64,000 nucleotides of DNA from Lysobacter sp. Root494 (GTDB lineage: Bacteria; Pseudomonadota; Gammaproteobacteria; Xanthomonadales; Xanthomonadaceae), in contig NZ_LMFH01000008.1 of NCBI RefSeq assembly GCF_001427225.1, forward strand, positions 186,001-250,000, in the 5' to 3' direction. Each line of letters begins with the position of its first letter. The stretch's first letter is position 1. The notes under the pieces were generated by a model that worked only from the letters and a program-made list of their open reading frames with translations, searched no databases and had not been told where the DNA came from. Made by a program: the position numbers and the translations under genes. Positions 38,637 to 48,518 of this stretch are shown here, in pieces.

Positions 38637-41612
38637 ATGACCACGCTCTCCTCCAGCTACGACCCCACCCAGTTCGAAACCCGCCTGTACCAGCAGTGGG
38701 AGGGCAGCGGCGTATTCAAGCCAACGGGAAAGGGCGAGCCCTACACCATCCTGCTGCCGCCGCCGAACGTCACGGGCACGCTGCACATGGGCCACGCATT
38801 CCAGCACACGCTGCAGGACGCGCTGATCCGCTACAAGCGCATGTCCGGTTGCGACGTGCTATGGCAGATGGGCACCGACCACGCCGGCATCGCGACGGAA
38901 ATGGTGGTCTCGCGCAACCTCGCGCTCGAAGGCAAGGGTGAAACCCGCGACTCGCTCGGCCGCGAAGGCTTCATCGCCAAGGTGTGGGAGTGGAAGCAGC
39001 AGTCCGGCGACACCATCGAGCGGCAGATGCGCCGGCTGGGCACGTCGGGCGACTGGACCCGCAGCACCTTCACCATGGATCCGATGGCCGCTGACGCCGT
39101 CGTCGAAGCGTTCGTGAAGCTGCACGAGCAGGGCCTGATCTATCGCGGGAAGCGCCTGGTCAACTGGGACCCGGTGCTGAAGACGGCGATCTCCGACCTG
39201 GAAGTCGAAAACCATGAAGTGCCTGGCCACATGTGGCACTTCAAGTACCCGCTCGCCGGCGGCGAGACCTACGAGTACATCGAGCGCGATGCCGACGGCA
39301 ACATCACGCTGCGCGAAACGCGCGACTACATCTCCATCGCGACCACGCGCCCCGAAACCATGCTCGGCGACGGCGCCGTGGCGGTGCATCCGTCCGATGC
39401 GCGTTACGCACCCATCGTCGGCAAGCTCTGCGAAATCCCGGTGGGTCCGAAGGGGCTGCGCCGCCAGATTCCGATCATCACCGACAACTACCCGGAGCCG
39501 GACTTCGGCTCCGGCGCGGTGAAGATCACCGGCGCGCACGACTTCAACGACTACGCGGTCGCTGCACGCAACGGCATCCCGCTGTACGCGCTGATGGACG
39601 ACGGCGCGCGCATGCGCACCGACGGCCTGTCCTATGAGGAAAGCGCGCGCATTGCCGGCCAGATCGCACGCGGCGAACGCGCGCCGGGCGACGTCACTGC
39701 GGTCAACCTGGTTCCCGGGGAACTCCGCGGCCTGGACCGCTACGAAGCGCGCGCACGCGTGGTCGAGGCGATCACCGCCGAAGGCCTCGCGGTGACCGAT
39801 GCCGACGGCAACCCGGTCGTCGAATCCAAGCCGATCATGCAGCCGTTCGGGGACCGCTCGGGCACGGTGATCGAGCCGTATCTCACCGACCAGTGGTTCG
39901 TGCAGATGGACGGTTTCGCGAAGCGCGGGCTCGATCTCGTCGAAGGTACCGATGACAAGCCGGGCCACATCAAGTTCGTGCCGGCCAACTGGATCAACAC
40001 CTATCGCCACTGGATGGAAAACATCCAGGACTGGTGCATCAGCCGCCAGCTGTGGTGGGGGCATCGCATTCCCGCGTGGTACGACGAGGCGGGCAACATC
40101 TACGTCGCGCGCAGCGAAGAGGAAGCACGCGCGAAGGCGGCTGCCGCCCACGGCGGGCGCGAGCCCGCCCTGCGCAGGGACAACGACGTGCTGGAGACCT
40201 GGTTCTCCTCGGCGCTGTGGCCGTTCAGCACGATGGGCTGGCCGAATGAAGAGCTGATGGCCGAGCGCGGCTTCGACCGCTACGTGCCCTCGTCGGTGCT
40301 GGTCACCGGCTTCGACATCATCTTCTTCTGGGTCGCGCGCATGATCTTCATGACCGACCACTTCACCGGTCGCGTGCCCTTCAAGGATGTCTACATCACC
40401 GGCCTGGTGCGCGACGCGCATGGCCAGAAGATGTCGAAGTCGAAGGGCAACGTCCTCGACCCGATCGACATCGTCGACGGCATTTCGATCGAGGATCTCG
40501 TCGCCAAGCGCACCACCGGCCTGATGAAGCCGCAGGATGCGCCGAAGATCGAAAAAGCCACGCGCAAAGAGTTCCCCGAAGGCATTCCCGCCTTCGGCGC
40601 CGACGCGCTGCGCTTCACCATCGCCGCGCTCGCCGGCCACGGCCGCGACATCAAGTTCGATCTCGGCCGCGCCGAGGGCTACAAGAATTTCTGCAACAAG
40701 CTCTGGAACGCCACGCGCTTCGTGCTGATGAACACCGAAGGCGCGACCTTCACTGGCGCGCCACAGGCCAGGACCGACGCCGAACGCTGGATCCTGTCGC
40801 AACTCGCGAAGACCGCCGCCCAAGCCGAGCAGCACTTCGCGTCCTACCGCTTCGACCTGCTCGCACAGGCGCTGTACGAATTCGCCTGGAACGACTTCTG
40901 CGACTGGTTCGTCGAGTTCGCCAAGCCGGCGCTCAACGGCAGCGACGCCGAAGCCGCCGACAGCACCCGCCACACCCTGCTGTACGTGCTCGAGCGCCTT
41001 CTCTCGCTGCTGCACCCGCTGATCCCGTTCGTCACGGAAGAGCTCTGGCAGGCGGTCGCGCCGAAGCTCGGCATCGCCGAAAAGACGATCATGCTGCGGC
41101 CGTATCCGCAGGCCGCCGACTTTGCGGGCACGGACAATGCATCGGCCGAAGCCGACATCGAATGGTTGAAGGCGATGGTGTCCGCACTGCGTCGCGTGCG
41201 AAGCGAACTCAATGTCGCACCCTCGAAGCTGGTGAACCTGCTGCTCGCCGAAGGCAACCACGCCGACCACGAGCGCGCACGCCGCTTCGACTCGCAGCTG
41301 CGCTTCCTTACCAAGGTCGAACGCATCGACTTCACCGCCGATGCGCAGTCCGCGCCGGCTTCGGCCGCGGCCGTAGTCGGCGAACTGAAGCTGCTCGTGC
41401 CGCTGGAAGGCCTGGTCGATCTCTCCGCCGAGCGCACGCGCATCGACAAGGAAATCGCCCGCGTCGCCGGCGAGAAGGAAAAGAGTGAAGCCAAGCTCGC
41501 CAAGTTCACCGACAAGGTGCCGGCGGCGGTGGTCGAGCAGGAGCGCCAGCGACTGGTCGACTGGAGTACGCAGCTGGGCGCACTGCAGACGCAGCGCGCG
41601 AAGCTGGGCTGA
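38637..41612 (+). CDS. valS: Valyl-tRNA synthetase
   Basis: 991 residues, class I synthetase. The ATP motif HMGH is at residues 50-53 and KMSKS at 598-602. An editing CP1 domain lies between, the anticodon-binding helical domain follows, and a C-terminal coiled coil (about 930-991) is present as in other ValRS. The start at 38637 ([14 protein letters not shown]) is chosen because frames further upstream translate REP sequence. It ends 91 bases before the attC site of the integron cassette. Confidence 0.97.
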   Translation: MTTLSSSYDPTQFETRLYQQWEGSGVFKPTGKGEPYTILLPPPNVTGTLHMGHAFQHTLQDALIRYKRMSGCDVLWQMGTDHAGIATEMVVSRNLALEGKGETRDSLGREGFIAKVWEWKQQSGDTIERQMRRLGTSGDWTRSTFTMDPMAADAVVEAFVKLHEQGLIYRGKRLVNWDPVLKTAISDLEVENHEVPGHMWHFKYPLAGGETYEYIERDADGNITLRETRDYISIATTRPETMLGDGAVAVHPSDARYAPIVGKLCEIPVGPKGLRRQIPIITDNYPEPDFGSGAVKITGAHDFNDYAVAARNGIPLYALMDDGARMRTDGLSYEESARIAGQIARGERAPGDVTAVNLVPGELRGLDRYEARARVVEAITAEGLAVTDADGNPVVESKPIMQPFGDRSGTVIEPYLTDQWFVQMDGFAKRGLDLVEGTDDKPGHIKFVPANWINTYRHWMENIQDWCISRQLWWGHRIPAWYDEAGNIYVARSEEEARAKAAAAHGGREPALRRDNDVLETWFSSALWPFSTMGWPNEELMAERGFDRYVPSSVLVTGFDIIFFWVARMIFMTDHFTGRVPFKDVYITGLVRDAHGQKMSKSKGNVLDPIDIVDGISIEDLVAKRTTGLMKPQDAPKIEKATRKEFPEGIPAFGADALRFTIAALAGHGRDIKFDLGRAEGYKNFCNKLWNATRFVLMNTEGATFTGAPQARTDAERWILSQLAKTAAQAEQHFASYRFDLLAQALYEFAWNDFCDWFVEFAKPALNGSDAEAADSTRHTLLYVLERLLSLLHPLIPFVTEELWQAVAPKLGIAEKTIMLRPYPQAADFAGTDNASAEADIEWLKAMVSALRRVRSELNVAPSKLVNLLLAEGNHADHERARRFDSQLRFLTKVERIDFTADAQSAPASAAAVVGELKLLVPLEGLVDLSAERTRIDKEIARVAGEKEKSEAKLAKFTDKVPAAVVEQERQRLVDWSTQLGALQTQRAKLG

Positions 41613-41677
41613 GCTTCCACGTAGGTGCCGGCTCGCCCGGACGGAGCCTCGGCATGCCCGGCATCCACCGGGGAATT

Positions 41678-41695
41678 GCGTTCTCCGGAGAACGC
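41678..41695. other. 18-bp perfect palindrome between valS and the cassette
   Basis: GCGTTCTCCGGAGAACGC reads identically on both strands. It borders the attC-like sequence. It may be part of the valS 3' end or of the host site into which the cassette inserted. It has no T-run. Confidence 0.5.
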
Positions 41696-41696
41696 C

Positions 41697-41756
41697 TGAT
41701 AACACCCGGGTCGAGCCGAGCCGCGAAGCGGCTTCGGCTTGAATGAATTGTTAGGC
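41697..41756 (-). other. attC recombination site of an integron-type gene cassette
   Basis: On the minus strand the 60-bp site begins with GCCTAAC (complement of 41750-41756), continues AATTCATTCAAGCCG, has an imperfect hairpin arm around TTCG, and ends GGGTG before the TTATCAGG host-like side. This matches the ~60-bp attC sites of many Xanthomonas and mobile-integron cassettes. The right-hand core GTTATCA is not the canonical GTTRRRY, as expected if it is the fused boundary with a secondary insertion site. Confidence 0.85.
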
Positions 41757-41769
41757 CTACACGCGCGAA

Positions 41770-42081
41770 CTACGGAAGATTGAACTTTCGCGTTGCACGC
41801 AGAGGCCAGATTGAACTGAATCGAGCGCCGCCTACCAATCGATATGCGGCAGAAACACCTCGCAAGGTGCCCCGATTCTCTATGACAGCTTTCACGCGCC
41901 GAAAAGAATGCTTTGGGTCCGGCGTGATCACGAACAGATTGATCTCTTTGGCGCTGATGTCATATCCATCCAGTACGGCAGATTCCCCGAGCGCTTCCTT
42001 CAATTCGTCTTGAATTGTCGCAACGAAGTTCTCATCGTCCAGCGACTTGCGCCAGAACTTAACTACAAGCTGATAGTCCAT
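41770..42081 (-). CDS. Integron-cassette hypothetical protein
   Basis: 103 residues of unknown function. It is a small mixed alpha/beta protein (MDYQLVVKFWRKSLDDENF... with AAYRLVGGARFSSIWPL near the end) of a kind often found in integron cassettes. Visibly richer in A+T than its neighbours. Its ATG lies only 19 bases after the cassette core site and its stop just before attC, the standard tight cassette layout. No signal peptide or membrane helix. It lacks its own clear promoter, which is also typical. Confidence 0.8.
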   Translation of the reverse strand: MDYQLVVKFWRKSLDDENFVATIQDELKEALGESAVLDGYDISAKEINLFVITPDPKHSFRRVKAVIENRGTLRGVSAAYRLVGGARFSSIWPLRATRKFNLP

Positions 42082-42094
42082 TCTCGGATTGTAG

Positions 42095-42101
42095 GCCTAA
42101 C
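42095..42101 (-). other. Cassette core site (GTTAGGC) at the start of the integron cassette
   Basis: Minus-strand GTTAGGC matches the GTTRRRY core consensus, with the exchange point after G. With the attC at 41697-41756 it delimits a cassette of about 398 bp (41703-42100). It lies 5 bases from the rimI stop codon. Confidence 0.8.
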
Positions 42102-42105
42102 GACG

Positions 42106-42588
42106 TTATTCCTCCGGCAACAGCTCCATCGCCATCACCAGCGCATCCTCGCGCCCATCCTTCGCCGGGTAGTAACGCGGACGCCGCCCGATCTCGTTGA
42201 ATCCCTCGTCGAAGTACAGCGCGATCGCATTGGCGTTGGAAGGCCGCACTTCGAGGAACACACGCGATACGTAGCGCCCGCGAGCCATGTGCAGCAGCGC
42301 GTGCAACAGGCGGCGGCCATGCCCCTGTCCCTGCATTTCCGGGGCGACGCAGATGTTCAGCACGTGTGCTTCGCCCGCCGCGATCGACATCAGGAAATAG
42401 CCGGCGATGCGATCGCCGTCGTGCAACACCCACGCGGGATAATCGGCGCGCAGGCAGTCGCGGAAGATCCCTACGGTCCAGGGAAATTCGTACGCTCGCG
42501 ACTCGATCATCTGCACCGCGGCGAGGTCGTCCTCGCGCATCGGCCGCAACGAGAGCGGCAAGGGCTGGCTGTTCGCCCGCGCGTTCAT
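42106..42588 (-). CDS. rimI: RimI, ribosomal-protein bS18 (S18)-alanine N-acetyltransferase
   Basis: 160 residues, GNAT fold. It acetylates the N-terminus of ribosomal protein S18. Signature blocks: YEFPWTVGIFRDCL, VLNICVAPEMQGQGHGRRLL (acetyl-CoA loop Q-G-Q-G-H-G), FLEVRPSNANAIALY and GFNEIGRRPRYYP, all typical of RimI. The start ATG 42588 overlaps the stop of the holD-like gene (TAATG), indicating coupling. The integron cassette is inserted just after its stop codon. Confidence 0.93.
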   Translation of the reverse strand: MNARANSQPLPLSLRPMREDDLAAVQMIESRAYEFPWTVGIFRDCLRADYPAWVLHDGDRIAGYFLMSIAAGEAHVLNICVAPEMQGQGHGRRLLHALLHMARGRYVSRVFLEVRPSNANAIALYFDEGFNEIGRRPRYYPAKDGREDALVMAMELLPEE

Positions 42589-42935
42589 TACGGCTTCCGC
42601 CTGCGCAGCGCCCGCAGCCGCGGCCACAGCGCGCGGCGCGCGGCGGTGTTGCCACACAGCACGGAAATATCCGGAACCGTCTGCAGGAATTCGGCATCGT
42701 CTTCGCTGCGGCCAGCGGCACGCGCCAGGGCGCGGAGCAGCGGCGGAGCGGACGGTGTGGGCTTCGCGATATTCCCAGCGATCGACCGCGACTTCGAGGG
42801 CGCCTCAGTATTCGACGGCCGAGCCACGTCTGCCCGCACATCACTACCCACCGGCGCCAGCATCAACACGTCGTGGCCCAACGCCTGCAACCACTCGCGC
42901 TGCTCGCTGCTCCAGGGCAGATCGTGGGCGCCCAT
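42588..42935 (-). CDS. holD: Probable DNA polymerase III psi subunit (HolD-like)
   Basis: 115 residues. The N-terminal region (SEQREWLQALGHDVLML) resembles the SSB/chi-facing start of E. coli psi (RRDWQLQQLGITQWSL), and the C-terminus GNTAARRALWPRL resembles NPTARAALWQQI of psi. The middle is low in conservation and rich in Ala/Ser/Pro. It is immediately upstream of and overlapping rimI, as holD-rimI is in E. coli. It begins 2 bases after pssA ends. Sequence similarity is limited, so the assignment leans on position and the two end motifs. Confidence 0.65.
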   Translation of the reverse strand: MGAHDLPWSSEQREWLQALGHDVLMLAPVGSDVRADVARPSNTEAPSKSRSIAGNIAKPTPSAPPLLRALARAAGRSEDDAEFLQTVPDISVLCGNTAARRALWPRLRALRRRKP

Positions 42936-42937
42936 GC

Positions 42938-43708
42938 TCACGGCGAGGCCTCCGTCGGCAGCTTGCGCATGCGCCGCCACACCGAATACGCCGGGCCCGA
43001 CGCCGCATACAACACGCCGATGGCGAGCAGCACCGAAGGCGGATCGATCGCGATCGCGACCAGCACTGCAAGCACGATGATGATGCCGAGGAACGGAATC
43101 CGGTCGCTGCGCGGCCCGCCGCTCTTGAAACTGAAGTAGCGCAGGCGGCTGACCATCAGCAATGCGGCCACGACCGTCACACCGAGCGCGAACCAGCGCA
43201 GTTCCTCGCCGGAGAAGCCATTGTCGTGGCAGGTCCACACGAAGCTCGCCACCAGCCCCGCCGATGCCGGACTGGCCAGGCCGATGAACCAGCGCTTGTC
43301 GACCTGCCCCACCTGCGAGTTGAACCGCGCCAGGCGGATCGCCGCGCATGCCGCGTACAGGAAGGCCGCGATCCAGCCGAGCTTGCCCGGCACCACGCCG
43401 TCCAGCCGCGTCGACGACAGCGCCCAGTGGTACATCACCAGTGCGGGTGCGAGCCCGAAGCTGATCAGGTCCGCGAGCGAGTCGTACTGCATGCCGAATT
43501 CGCTCTGCGTGTTGGTCAGGCGTGCCACGCGCCCGTCCACGCCATCGAGGATCGCCGCGATGAAGATCGCGACGCATGCGTCCGCGTAATGCCCCTGCGT
43601 CGCCGCGATGATCGCGTAGAAGCCGGCGAACATGCCGCCCGTGGTGAACAGGTTGGGAAGCAGGTAGATGCCGCGGCCGCGCGGCCGAGGGGTGTGCGAT
43701 TCGTCCAT
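42938..43708 (-). CDS. pssA: CDP-diacylglycerol-serine O-phosphatidyltransferase
   Basis: 256 residues. An integral membrane enzyme that makes phosphatidylserine, precursor of phosphatidylethanolamine. The CDP-alcohol phosphotransferase motif DG-x2-GR-x-AR...G-x3-D-x3-D spans about residues 55-80 (DGVDGRVAR... to YDSLAD). Six or more hydrophobic helices are seen. The type is the Bacillus/archaeal-like PssA, not the E. coli soluble type. Start ATG 43708; a longer frame to 44257 is antisense to the DUF4124 genes and rejected. Operon pssA-holD-rimI. Confidence 0.92.
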   Translation of the reverse strand: MDESHTPRPRGRGIYLLPNLFTTGGMFAGFYAIIAATQGHYADACVAIFIAAILDGVDGRVARLTNTQSEFGMQYDSLADLISFGLAPALVMYHWALSSTRLDGVVPGKLGWIAAFLYAACAAIRLARFNSQVGQVDKRWFIGLASPASAGLVASFVWTCHDNGFSGEELRWFALGVTVVAALLMVSRLRYFSFKSGGPRSDRIPFLGIIIVLAVLVAIAIDPPSVLLAIGVLYAASGPAYSVWRRMRKLPTEASP

Positions 43709-43777
43709 GTCCGTGAGTTTACCGCTTGCCTGTGCACCGGCACGGTGCTGCAATCGGACCTCCATCGCTGATCGACC

Positions 43778-44191
43778 ATGCCCATGTCCAGCCGCACGCT
43801 TCAGTCGATCCCCGTCGCCGTCAGCCTGGGGTGCATGGCCCTGTTGCTGGCCGCGCCCGCATTCGCAGGCACCGTGTACCAGTGGAAGGATGCCAGGGGC
43901 GTCACCCACTACTCGGATTCGCCGCCGCCCGTGCAACAGGGTGTGCAGAACCGCCATCTGAAGGATGGGCCCGCGCCGACGCAAGCCGCGGCCCAACCGA
44001 AAGAAGACCCGAACTGCGTCACCGCGCGCAGCAATCTTGCCCGGCTCAAGGGCAGCCAGCCCGTCGGCCTCGATGCCAACGGCGACGGCAAGCCCGACAG
44101 CGAAATGTCGGCGGAAGACCGCGCGAAGCGGATCCAGCAGACCGAGCAGATGTTGAAGACCGTCTGCGACAAGCCCGCCGTCGCGCCCTGA
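43778..44191 (+). CDS. DUF4124-domain secreted protein
   Basis: 137 residues. A signal peptide ends after APAFA (about residue 30). The DUF4124 domain follows at once: TVYQWKDARGVTHYSDSPPP. The rest is polar with two Cys (NCVTARS and TVCDKP) that may form a disulfide. Function of the domain is unknown; it is a small periplasmic domain common in gammaproteobacteria. The next gene starts 1 base after its stop and carries a similar motif. Confidence 0.8.
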   Translation: MPMSSRTLQSIPVAVSLGCMALLLAAPAFAGTVYQWKDARGVTHYSDSPPPVQQGVQNRHLKDGPAPTQAAAQPKEDPNCVTARSNLARLKGSQPVGLDANGDGKPDSEMSAEDRAKRIQQTEQMLKTVCDKPAVAP

Positions 44192-44192
44192 C

Positions 44193-44486
44193 ATGCGCCT
44201 GGGCTGGGCCATAGTCACGGGTCTCGCCATCGGTGCCGCCGCCTGGTGGTGGACCACGCGCGAGGAGCGCGAACACGCCCGCGTTCAACGCGAACGCCAG
44301 GCCGCCATCGAAGCCGAAGCCGCGCGCCCGGTGCTCTATCGCTGGCGCGACGCCAATGGCGTCCTGCAGATCACCGAGAAACCGCCCAGAGGCCGCCGGT
44401 ACGAACGCGTCGAGCGCCAGCCGAGCGAAGGCATCGAAGTGCACGGCGATCGCAGCGCGGACCTGCCCGATACGCCCGCCGATTAG
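44193..44486 (+). CDS. Small membrane-anchored DUF4124-like protein
   Basis: 97 residues. An uncleaved N-terminal helix (LGWAIVTGLAIGAAAWWW) is followed by a charged helix (TREEREHARVQRERQAAIEAEAA) and a DUF4124-type hairpin YRWRDANGVLQITEKPP. The two genes are in tandem with a single base between them, so a shared transcript is likely. Function unknown. Confidence 0.72.
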   Translation: MRLGWAIVTGLAIGAAAWWWTTREEREHARVQRERQAAIEAEAARPVLYRWRDANGVLQITEKPPRGRRYERVERQPSEGIEVHGDRSADLPDTPAD

Positions 44487-44694
44487 GATTTCGTCGTTCC
44501 TGGGGCGGGGCTTTCCCACTGGGGAATGTCCGCTCATCCATGGACACTGGGTTTGTTTCGTTTCCTGTGAAGCCGGAGCAAGCAACGTCCATGGTTCCCG
44601 CCTTCGTTGAATGACGGGCGAAAAGCCCATGCACGGCCGGAACCCGCGAAACGCATGGCAAAATGCCCGCTTCCCTACGCGTGAAGCCCCACCG

Positions 44695-46410
44695 ATGCGC
44701 CTGTCGCGGTTCCATCTCCACACCAGCAAGGAAACCCCCGCCGAAGCCGAGATCATCAGCCACAAGCTGATGCTCAAGGCGGGCATGATCCGCAAGCTCG
44801 CGGCCGGCCTGTACACCTGGAGCCCGCTCGGCCTGCGCGTGCTGCGCAAGGTGGAGAAAGCCGTGCGCGAGGAAATGGACGCCGCCGGCGCGATCGAACT
44901 GCTGATGCCGACGATCCAGCCGCAGGAGCTGTGGGAGGAAACCGGACGCTGGGAGAAGTTCGGCGGCCAGCTGCTGAAGATCAAGGACCGCAAGGAAGCC
45001 GGCTATTGCTACGGCCCGACCGCGGAGGAAGTCATTACCGACTTCGCCCGCAGCGAACTGGCCAGCTACAAGCAGCTGCCTGTCAACTTCTACAACATCC
45101 AGACCAAGTTCCGCGACGAGATCCGTCCGCGCTTCGGCGTGATGCGCGCGCGCGAGTTCCTCATGAAGGACGCCTACTCGTTCCATGTCGACGACGAATC
45201 GCTCGCCGCCGAATACCGGAACATGTACGACACCTACGGCCGCATCTTCACCCGCCTCGGTTTGAAGTTCCGCGCCGTGTCCGCCGACACCGGTGCGATC
45301 GGCGGCAGCGCTTCGCACGAATTCCATGTGCTGGCCGATTCCGGCGAAGACGCCCTCGCCTTTTCCACCGGCTCGGACTACGCCGCGAACGTCGAGAAGG
45401 CCGAAGCCGCCGCGCCCGGCCCGCGTCCTGTCGCGACCGAAACGATGCGCAGGATCGACACGCCCACGCAGAAGACCTGCGAGGACGTCGCTGCGCTGAT
45501 GGGCATCGCCCTGGAGCGCACGGTGAAGTCGGTCGCGCTGATGGGCGAGGATGCCGAAGGCGCGCCGCAGTTCGTGCTCGCGCTGGTGCGCGGCGACCAC
45601 GTCGTCAACGAGATCAAGCTGGGCAAGCTCGCGGGCCTGGGCAACTACCGCCTGGCAACCGAAGGCGAGATCGACGCGCACCTGGGCAGCGAGCCCGGTT
45701 TCCTGGGGCCCGTTGCGCCGAAGCAGAAAGTCCGCGTCATCGCCGACCGCAATGTCGCCGCGATGGCCGACTTCGTCGTCGGCGCCAACGAGAAGGGCTT
45801 CCACCTCGCCGGCATCAACTGGGGTCGCGACCTGCCCGAACCGGACGAAGTCGCCGACATCCGCAACGTCGTCGAAGGCGATCCATCACCCGACGGCAAG
45901 GGCGCGCTCGGCATCGCGCGCGGCATCGAGGTGGGCCATGTGTTCGCACTTGGCCGCAAGTATTCCGAAGCGATGAAATGCACCGTGCTCGACGCCGGCG
46001 GCAAGGCGATCGAACCGGCGATGGGCTGCTACGGCATCGGCGTTTCGCGCATCGTCGCCGCGGCGATCGAACAGAACCACGACGACAACGGCATCATCTG
46101 GCCGGACGCGATGGCGCCCTGGCAGGTCGCGGTATGCGTGATCAATCCGAAGAACGACGCGAACGTCGCGGCCGAAGCCGATGCGCTGTATCGCGAGCTC
46201 AACACGGCCGACATCGACACCGTGCTTGACGACCGCGGCCTGCGCCCGGGCGCGATGTTCGCCGACATGGAACTGATCGGCATTCCGCATCGCGTGGTCG
46301 TATCCGAGCGCGGAATCGCTGCAGGCACGTTCGAATACCGTCACCGCCGCGCCAGCGAAGCCGAGAACCTGGACCGCGCCGCGTTGCTGGCGCGCCTGGG
46401 CACGGCATAA
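44695..46410 (+). CDS. proS: Prolyl-tRNA synthetase (bacterial type with editing domain)
   Basis: 571 residues, class II synthetase with the INS editing insertion (about 220-390) between motifs 2 and 3. Motif 2 is seen as [18 protein letters not shown], and motif 3 as [21 protein letters not shown] 44695 ([19 protein letters not shown]) is the standard start; 28 residues further upstream are rejected. It stands in a string on the plus strand with the H-NS-family gene behind it. Confidence 0.96.
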   Translation: MRLSRFHLHTSKETPAEAEIISHKLMLKAGMIRKLAAGLYTWSPLGLRVLRKVEKAVREEMDAAGAIELLMPTIQPQELWEETGRWEKFGGQLLKIKDRKEAGYCYGPTAEEVITDFARSELASYKQLPVNFYNIQTKFRDEIRPRFGVMRAREFLMKDAYSFHVDDESLAAEYRNMYDTYGRIFTRLGLKFRAVSADTGAIGGSASHEFHVLADSGEDALAFSTGSDYAANVEKAEAAAPGPRPVATETMRRIDTPTQKTCEDVAALMGIALERTVKSVALMGEDAEGAPQFVLALVRGDHVVNEIKLGKLAGLGNYRLATEGEIDAHLGSEPGFLGPVAPKQKVRVIADRNVAAMADFVVGANEKGFHLAGINWGRDLPEPDEVADIRNVVEGDPSPDGKGALGIARGIEVGHVFALGRKYSEAMKCTVLDAGGKAIEPAMGCYGIGVSRIVAAAIEQNHDDNGIIWPDAMAPWQVAVCVINPKNDANVAAEADALYRELNTADIDTVLDDRGLRPGAMFADMELIGIPHRVVVSERGIAAGTFEYRHRRASEAENLDRAALLARLGTA

Positions 46411-46457
46411 TCGGAACAACGCCCGTCGCGGCACGCATTCCACGATCCGGAGGTTCC

Positions 46458-46838
46458 ATGTCCATCGACATCACCCGCCTGTCCGCGAAGGAACTGGACG
46501 CGCTGATCAACGAAGCGAAGAAGCGCAAGAACACGTTGAGCAAGCGCAAGCCGATCGGCGTGGTTCGGCAGAAGCTTACGCAGCTGGCGAAGGCGGAGGG
46601 GTACACGGTTGCCGAACTGTTCGGCGGCGCTCCGGCCACGAAGAGTTCCACGAAGCCGGCCGGCACGGCACCCAGGGCGAGGAAGACCACCAAGGGCTAC
46701 AAGCTCGGCAAGGTCGCGCCGAAGTACCGCAATCCGGCGAATACGGAAGAAACCTGGGCAGGCCGCGGCAAGCCGCCGCGGTGGCTGGCGACGTACCTGG
46801 ACCAGGGGCGGCAGATCGATGAGTTCCTGATTCGCTGA
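46458..46838 (+). CDS. H-NS-family nucleoid protein
   Basis: 126 residues. The N-terminal oligomerisation helix (about 5-35, rich in Lys/Glu/Arg/Leu) is followed by a flexible Ala/Thr/Lys linker and the C-terminal AT-hook-like DNA-binding domain. The core motif is TWAGRGKPPRWL, the XrvA/BpH3/Bv3F form of the H-NS core. Such proteins silence horizontally acquired DNA. It has GGAGGTTCC upstream and a strong terminator downstream. Monocistronic. Confidence 0.87.
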   Translation: MSIDITRLSAKELDALINEAKKRKNTLSKRKPIGVVRQKLTQLAKAEGYTVAELFGGAPATKSSTKPAGTAPRARKTTKGYKLGKVAPKYRNPANTEETWAGRGKPPRWLATYLDQGRQIDEFLIR

Positions 46839-46863
46839 GCGTTGCAGCAATCGATCACTGAAG

Positions 46864-46890
46864 AAAACGCCGGCGCAAGCCGGCGTTTTT
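46864..46890 (+). terminator. Rho-independent terminator of the H-NS-family gene
   Basis: AAAACGCCGGC - GCAA - GCCGGCGTTTTT: GC-rich stem, GNRA-type tetraloop and U-run, 25 bases after the stop codon. Confidence 0.93.
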
Positions 46891-46949
46891 GTTGGAATGC
46901 TTCATTGCTACCTGCTTTTCGCCCTGCCTCGGCGCTCTTTGCTCTTGAT

Positions 46950-47067
46950 CGTCATTCCCGCGAGAGCGGGAATCCAGCGTCTTTGTTTTTGACCTGTCTT
47001 CGAGCTCGCTTCCAAGCCGAACAGGAGGAGCGAAAGTCACTGGATTCCCGCGTTCGCGGGAATGACG
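46950..47067. repeat. REP-like palindrome pair
   Basis: Two hairpin units in opposite orientation (46950-46978 and 47036-47067) from the same family as at 407-484, separated by about 57 bases. They lie between the convergent H-NS-family gene and ThrE-type gene. Confidence 0.8.
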
Positions 47068-47128
47068 AGCACAGGCAACAACAACGGCAAGATCGGGCTC
47101 GGCCAGCAATGGCAACCGCAAGAAGCGC

Positions 47129-48367
47129 CTACAGATTCCGTCCCGGCGCCAGCAACAAATTCCCGAACAGCAACCCCGCCAGCAACGCCAGCAGAATGTT
47201 CACCACCGCCAGCAACGCATCCTGCCCGATGACCGTGTCCTGCTGCTGGATCATCGTCAGCAACCCGCGCAGGCTCGCGCTGCCCGGCACCAGCATGATG
47301 ATGCCGGGCACGCGGATGATCGCGCCGGGCCGTTTCCACCAGCGCGCGTAGGCATTTCCCACGGCCGTCATCACCAACGCGGCGAGGAAGATCCCGGCCG
47401 GGCTTCCGAATGCCTCGCCGGCGAAACGCGCAATGAGATAGCCGCCTGCCGCGGCGAACATCACCCGCAGGTAATCGCGCCTATCCGCGCGAAACAGCAC
47501 CGCGAACGCGAACGTCGCCAGCACCAGCGCAGCCCATTCCACCCACCCCGGTTGCGGCCGCGACGCGCGCACGTCCGGATGCAATCCAAGCAGGTCGGCG
47601 ATGTACAGCGCGATCACCGCACCCACGGTGAGCTTGAGTACCGTCGTCACCGCGCCGGCGAAACGCGCGGTGCCCGAAACCAGGTGCTGGCTCGTCAGCT
47701 CGTTGACCGCGTTGGTCAGCGCCATACCGGGCAGCAGCACGATCAGCGACGCGATGATCACGGTGTTCTGGTTGAGCGGCTCGATGAAGCTCGCCACGAG
47801 CACCGTCATGAACGCCGCAAGCATCGCCGCGATCGCATCGGCGGCTTCCTTCAGGCGCGGATACGGCTTTGTGTATTCGATCAGCGCACCGATGAGCAGT
47901 CCGTTGAGTCCCGCGACCGTGATGTCCAGCCACGGCAGGCGCAGCAGGCCGGCGATCGCGGTGGCCGCCAGGCCGAAGCCGAGCACCTGCATGATCCGCG
48001 CGCGCCGACTCGGCGGGCGGTCGAGCGCGCTCATCAGGGCATGGGCCTCGCGCAGTCCAAGCCGTCCCGCCATCACTTCCTCGGCGATGCGATCGGTTTC
48101 GGCGAGCCGGTACAGATCGGTGTCGCCCAGCGGAAGCCGGATCACGCGGGTGATTTCCGTTTCCTCGCCGGGGCGCATGGGATCGCTGAAGGTCAGGATC
48201 ATGCCGGTCGGATTCGACCACGGCTCGCAACCCACGTGCAGCTGGCGCGACACCGCGGTGATCGCGCCTTCGAGGCGTTGCGCGGTGGTGCCGTACAGAT
48301 GCAGGCGTTCGGCCAGTTCGACGAGGAACGCCACGCGGTCGGCAAAACTGAGCGACTGGAAGGACAT
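47129..48367 (-). CDS. ThrE-family threonine/serine exporter
   Basis: 412 residues, fusing a DUF1212 (YjjP-like) half and a DUF3815 (YjjB-like) half, with about ten hydrophobic helices. The soluble N-terminus (about 1-115) is typical of the ThrE family, with the LYGTTAQRLE and PTGMILTFSD segments. It exports small amino acids through the inner membrane. ATG 48367 is preferred because the 25-codon extension to 48442 has non-coding-like codon use. It is divergent from the MCE operon. Confidence 0.85.
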   Translation of the reverse strand: MSFQSLSFADRVAFLVELAERLHLYGTTAQRLEGAITAVSRQLHVGCEPWSNPTGMILTFSDPMRPGEETEITRVIRLPLGDTDLYRLAETDRIAEEVMAGRLGLREAHALMSALDRPPSRRARIMQVLGFGLAATAIAGLLRLPWLDITVAGLNGLLIGALIEYTKPYPRLKEAADAIAAMLAAFMTVLVASFIEPLNQNTVIIASLIVLLPGMALTNAVNELTSQHLVSGTARFAGAVTTVLKLTVGAVIALYIADLLGLHPDVRASRPQPGWVEWAALVLATFAFAVLFRADRRDYLRVMFAAAGGYLIARFAGEAFGSPAGIFLAALVMTAVGNAYARWWKRPGAIIRVPGIIMLVPGSASLRGLLTMIQQQDTVIGQDALLAVVNILLALLAGLLFGNLLLAPGRNL

Positions 48368-48518
48368 GGAAGGCAGGGACAAAATGGGCAGCCGTGACGC
48401 GATGGGCGAAGGATCGCACGCCGCGGTGTCGGTGACATGCACGTTCGCTCACGGCCGCGATGCAGGCCACGCGTCGTGAACCATCCGGCCGCCGGCGCCT
48501 GTATCCTTCCTTCCAGCC

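Noticed and set aside
38859-41705. A 948-codon minus-strand frame across valS
   Set aside because: Shadow of valS; composition typical of an antisense frame, no motifs.
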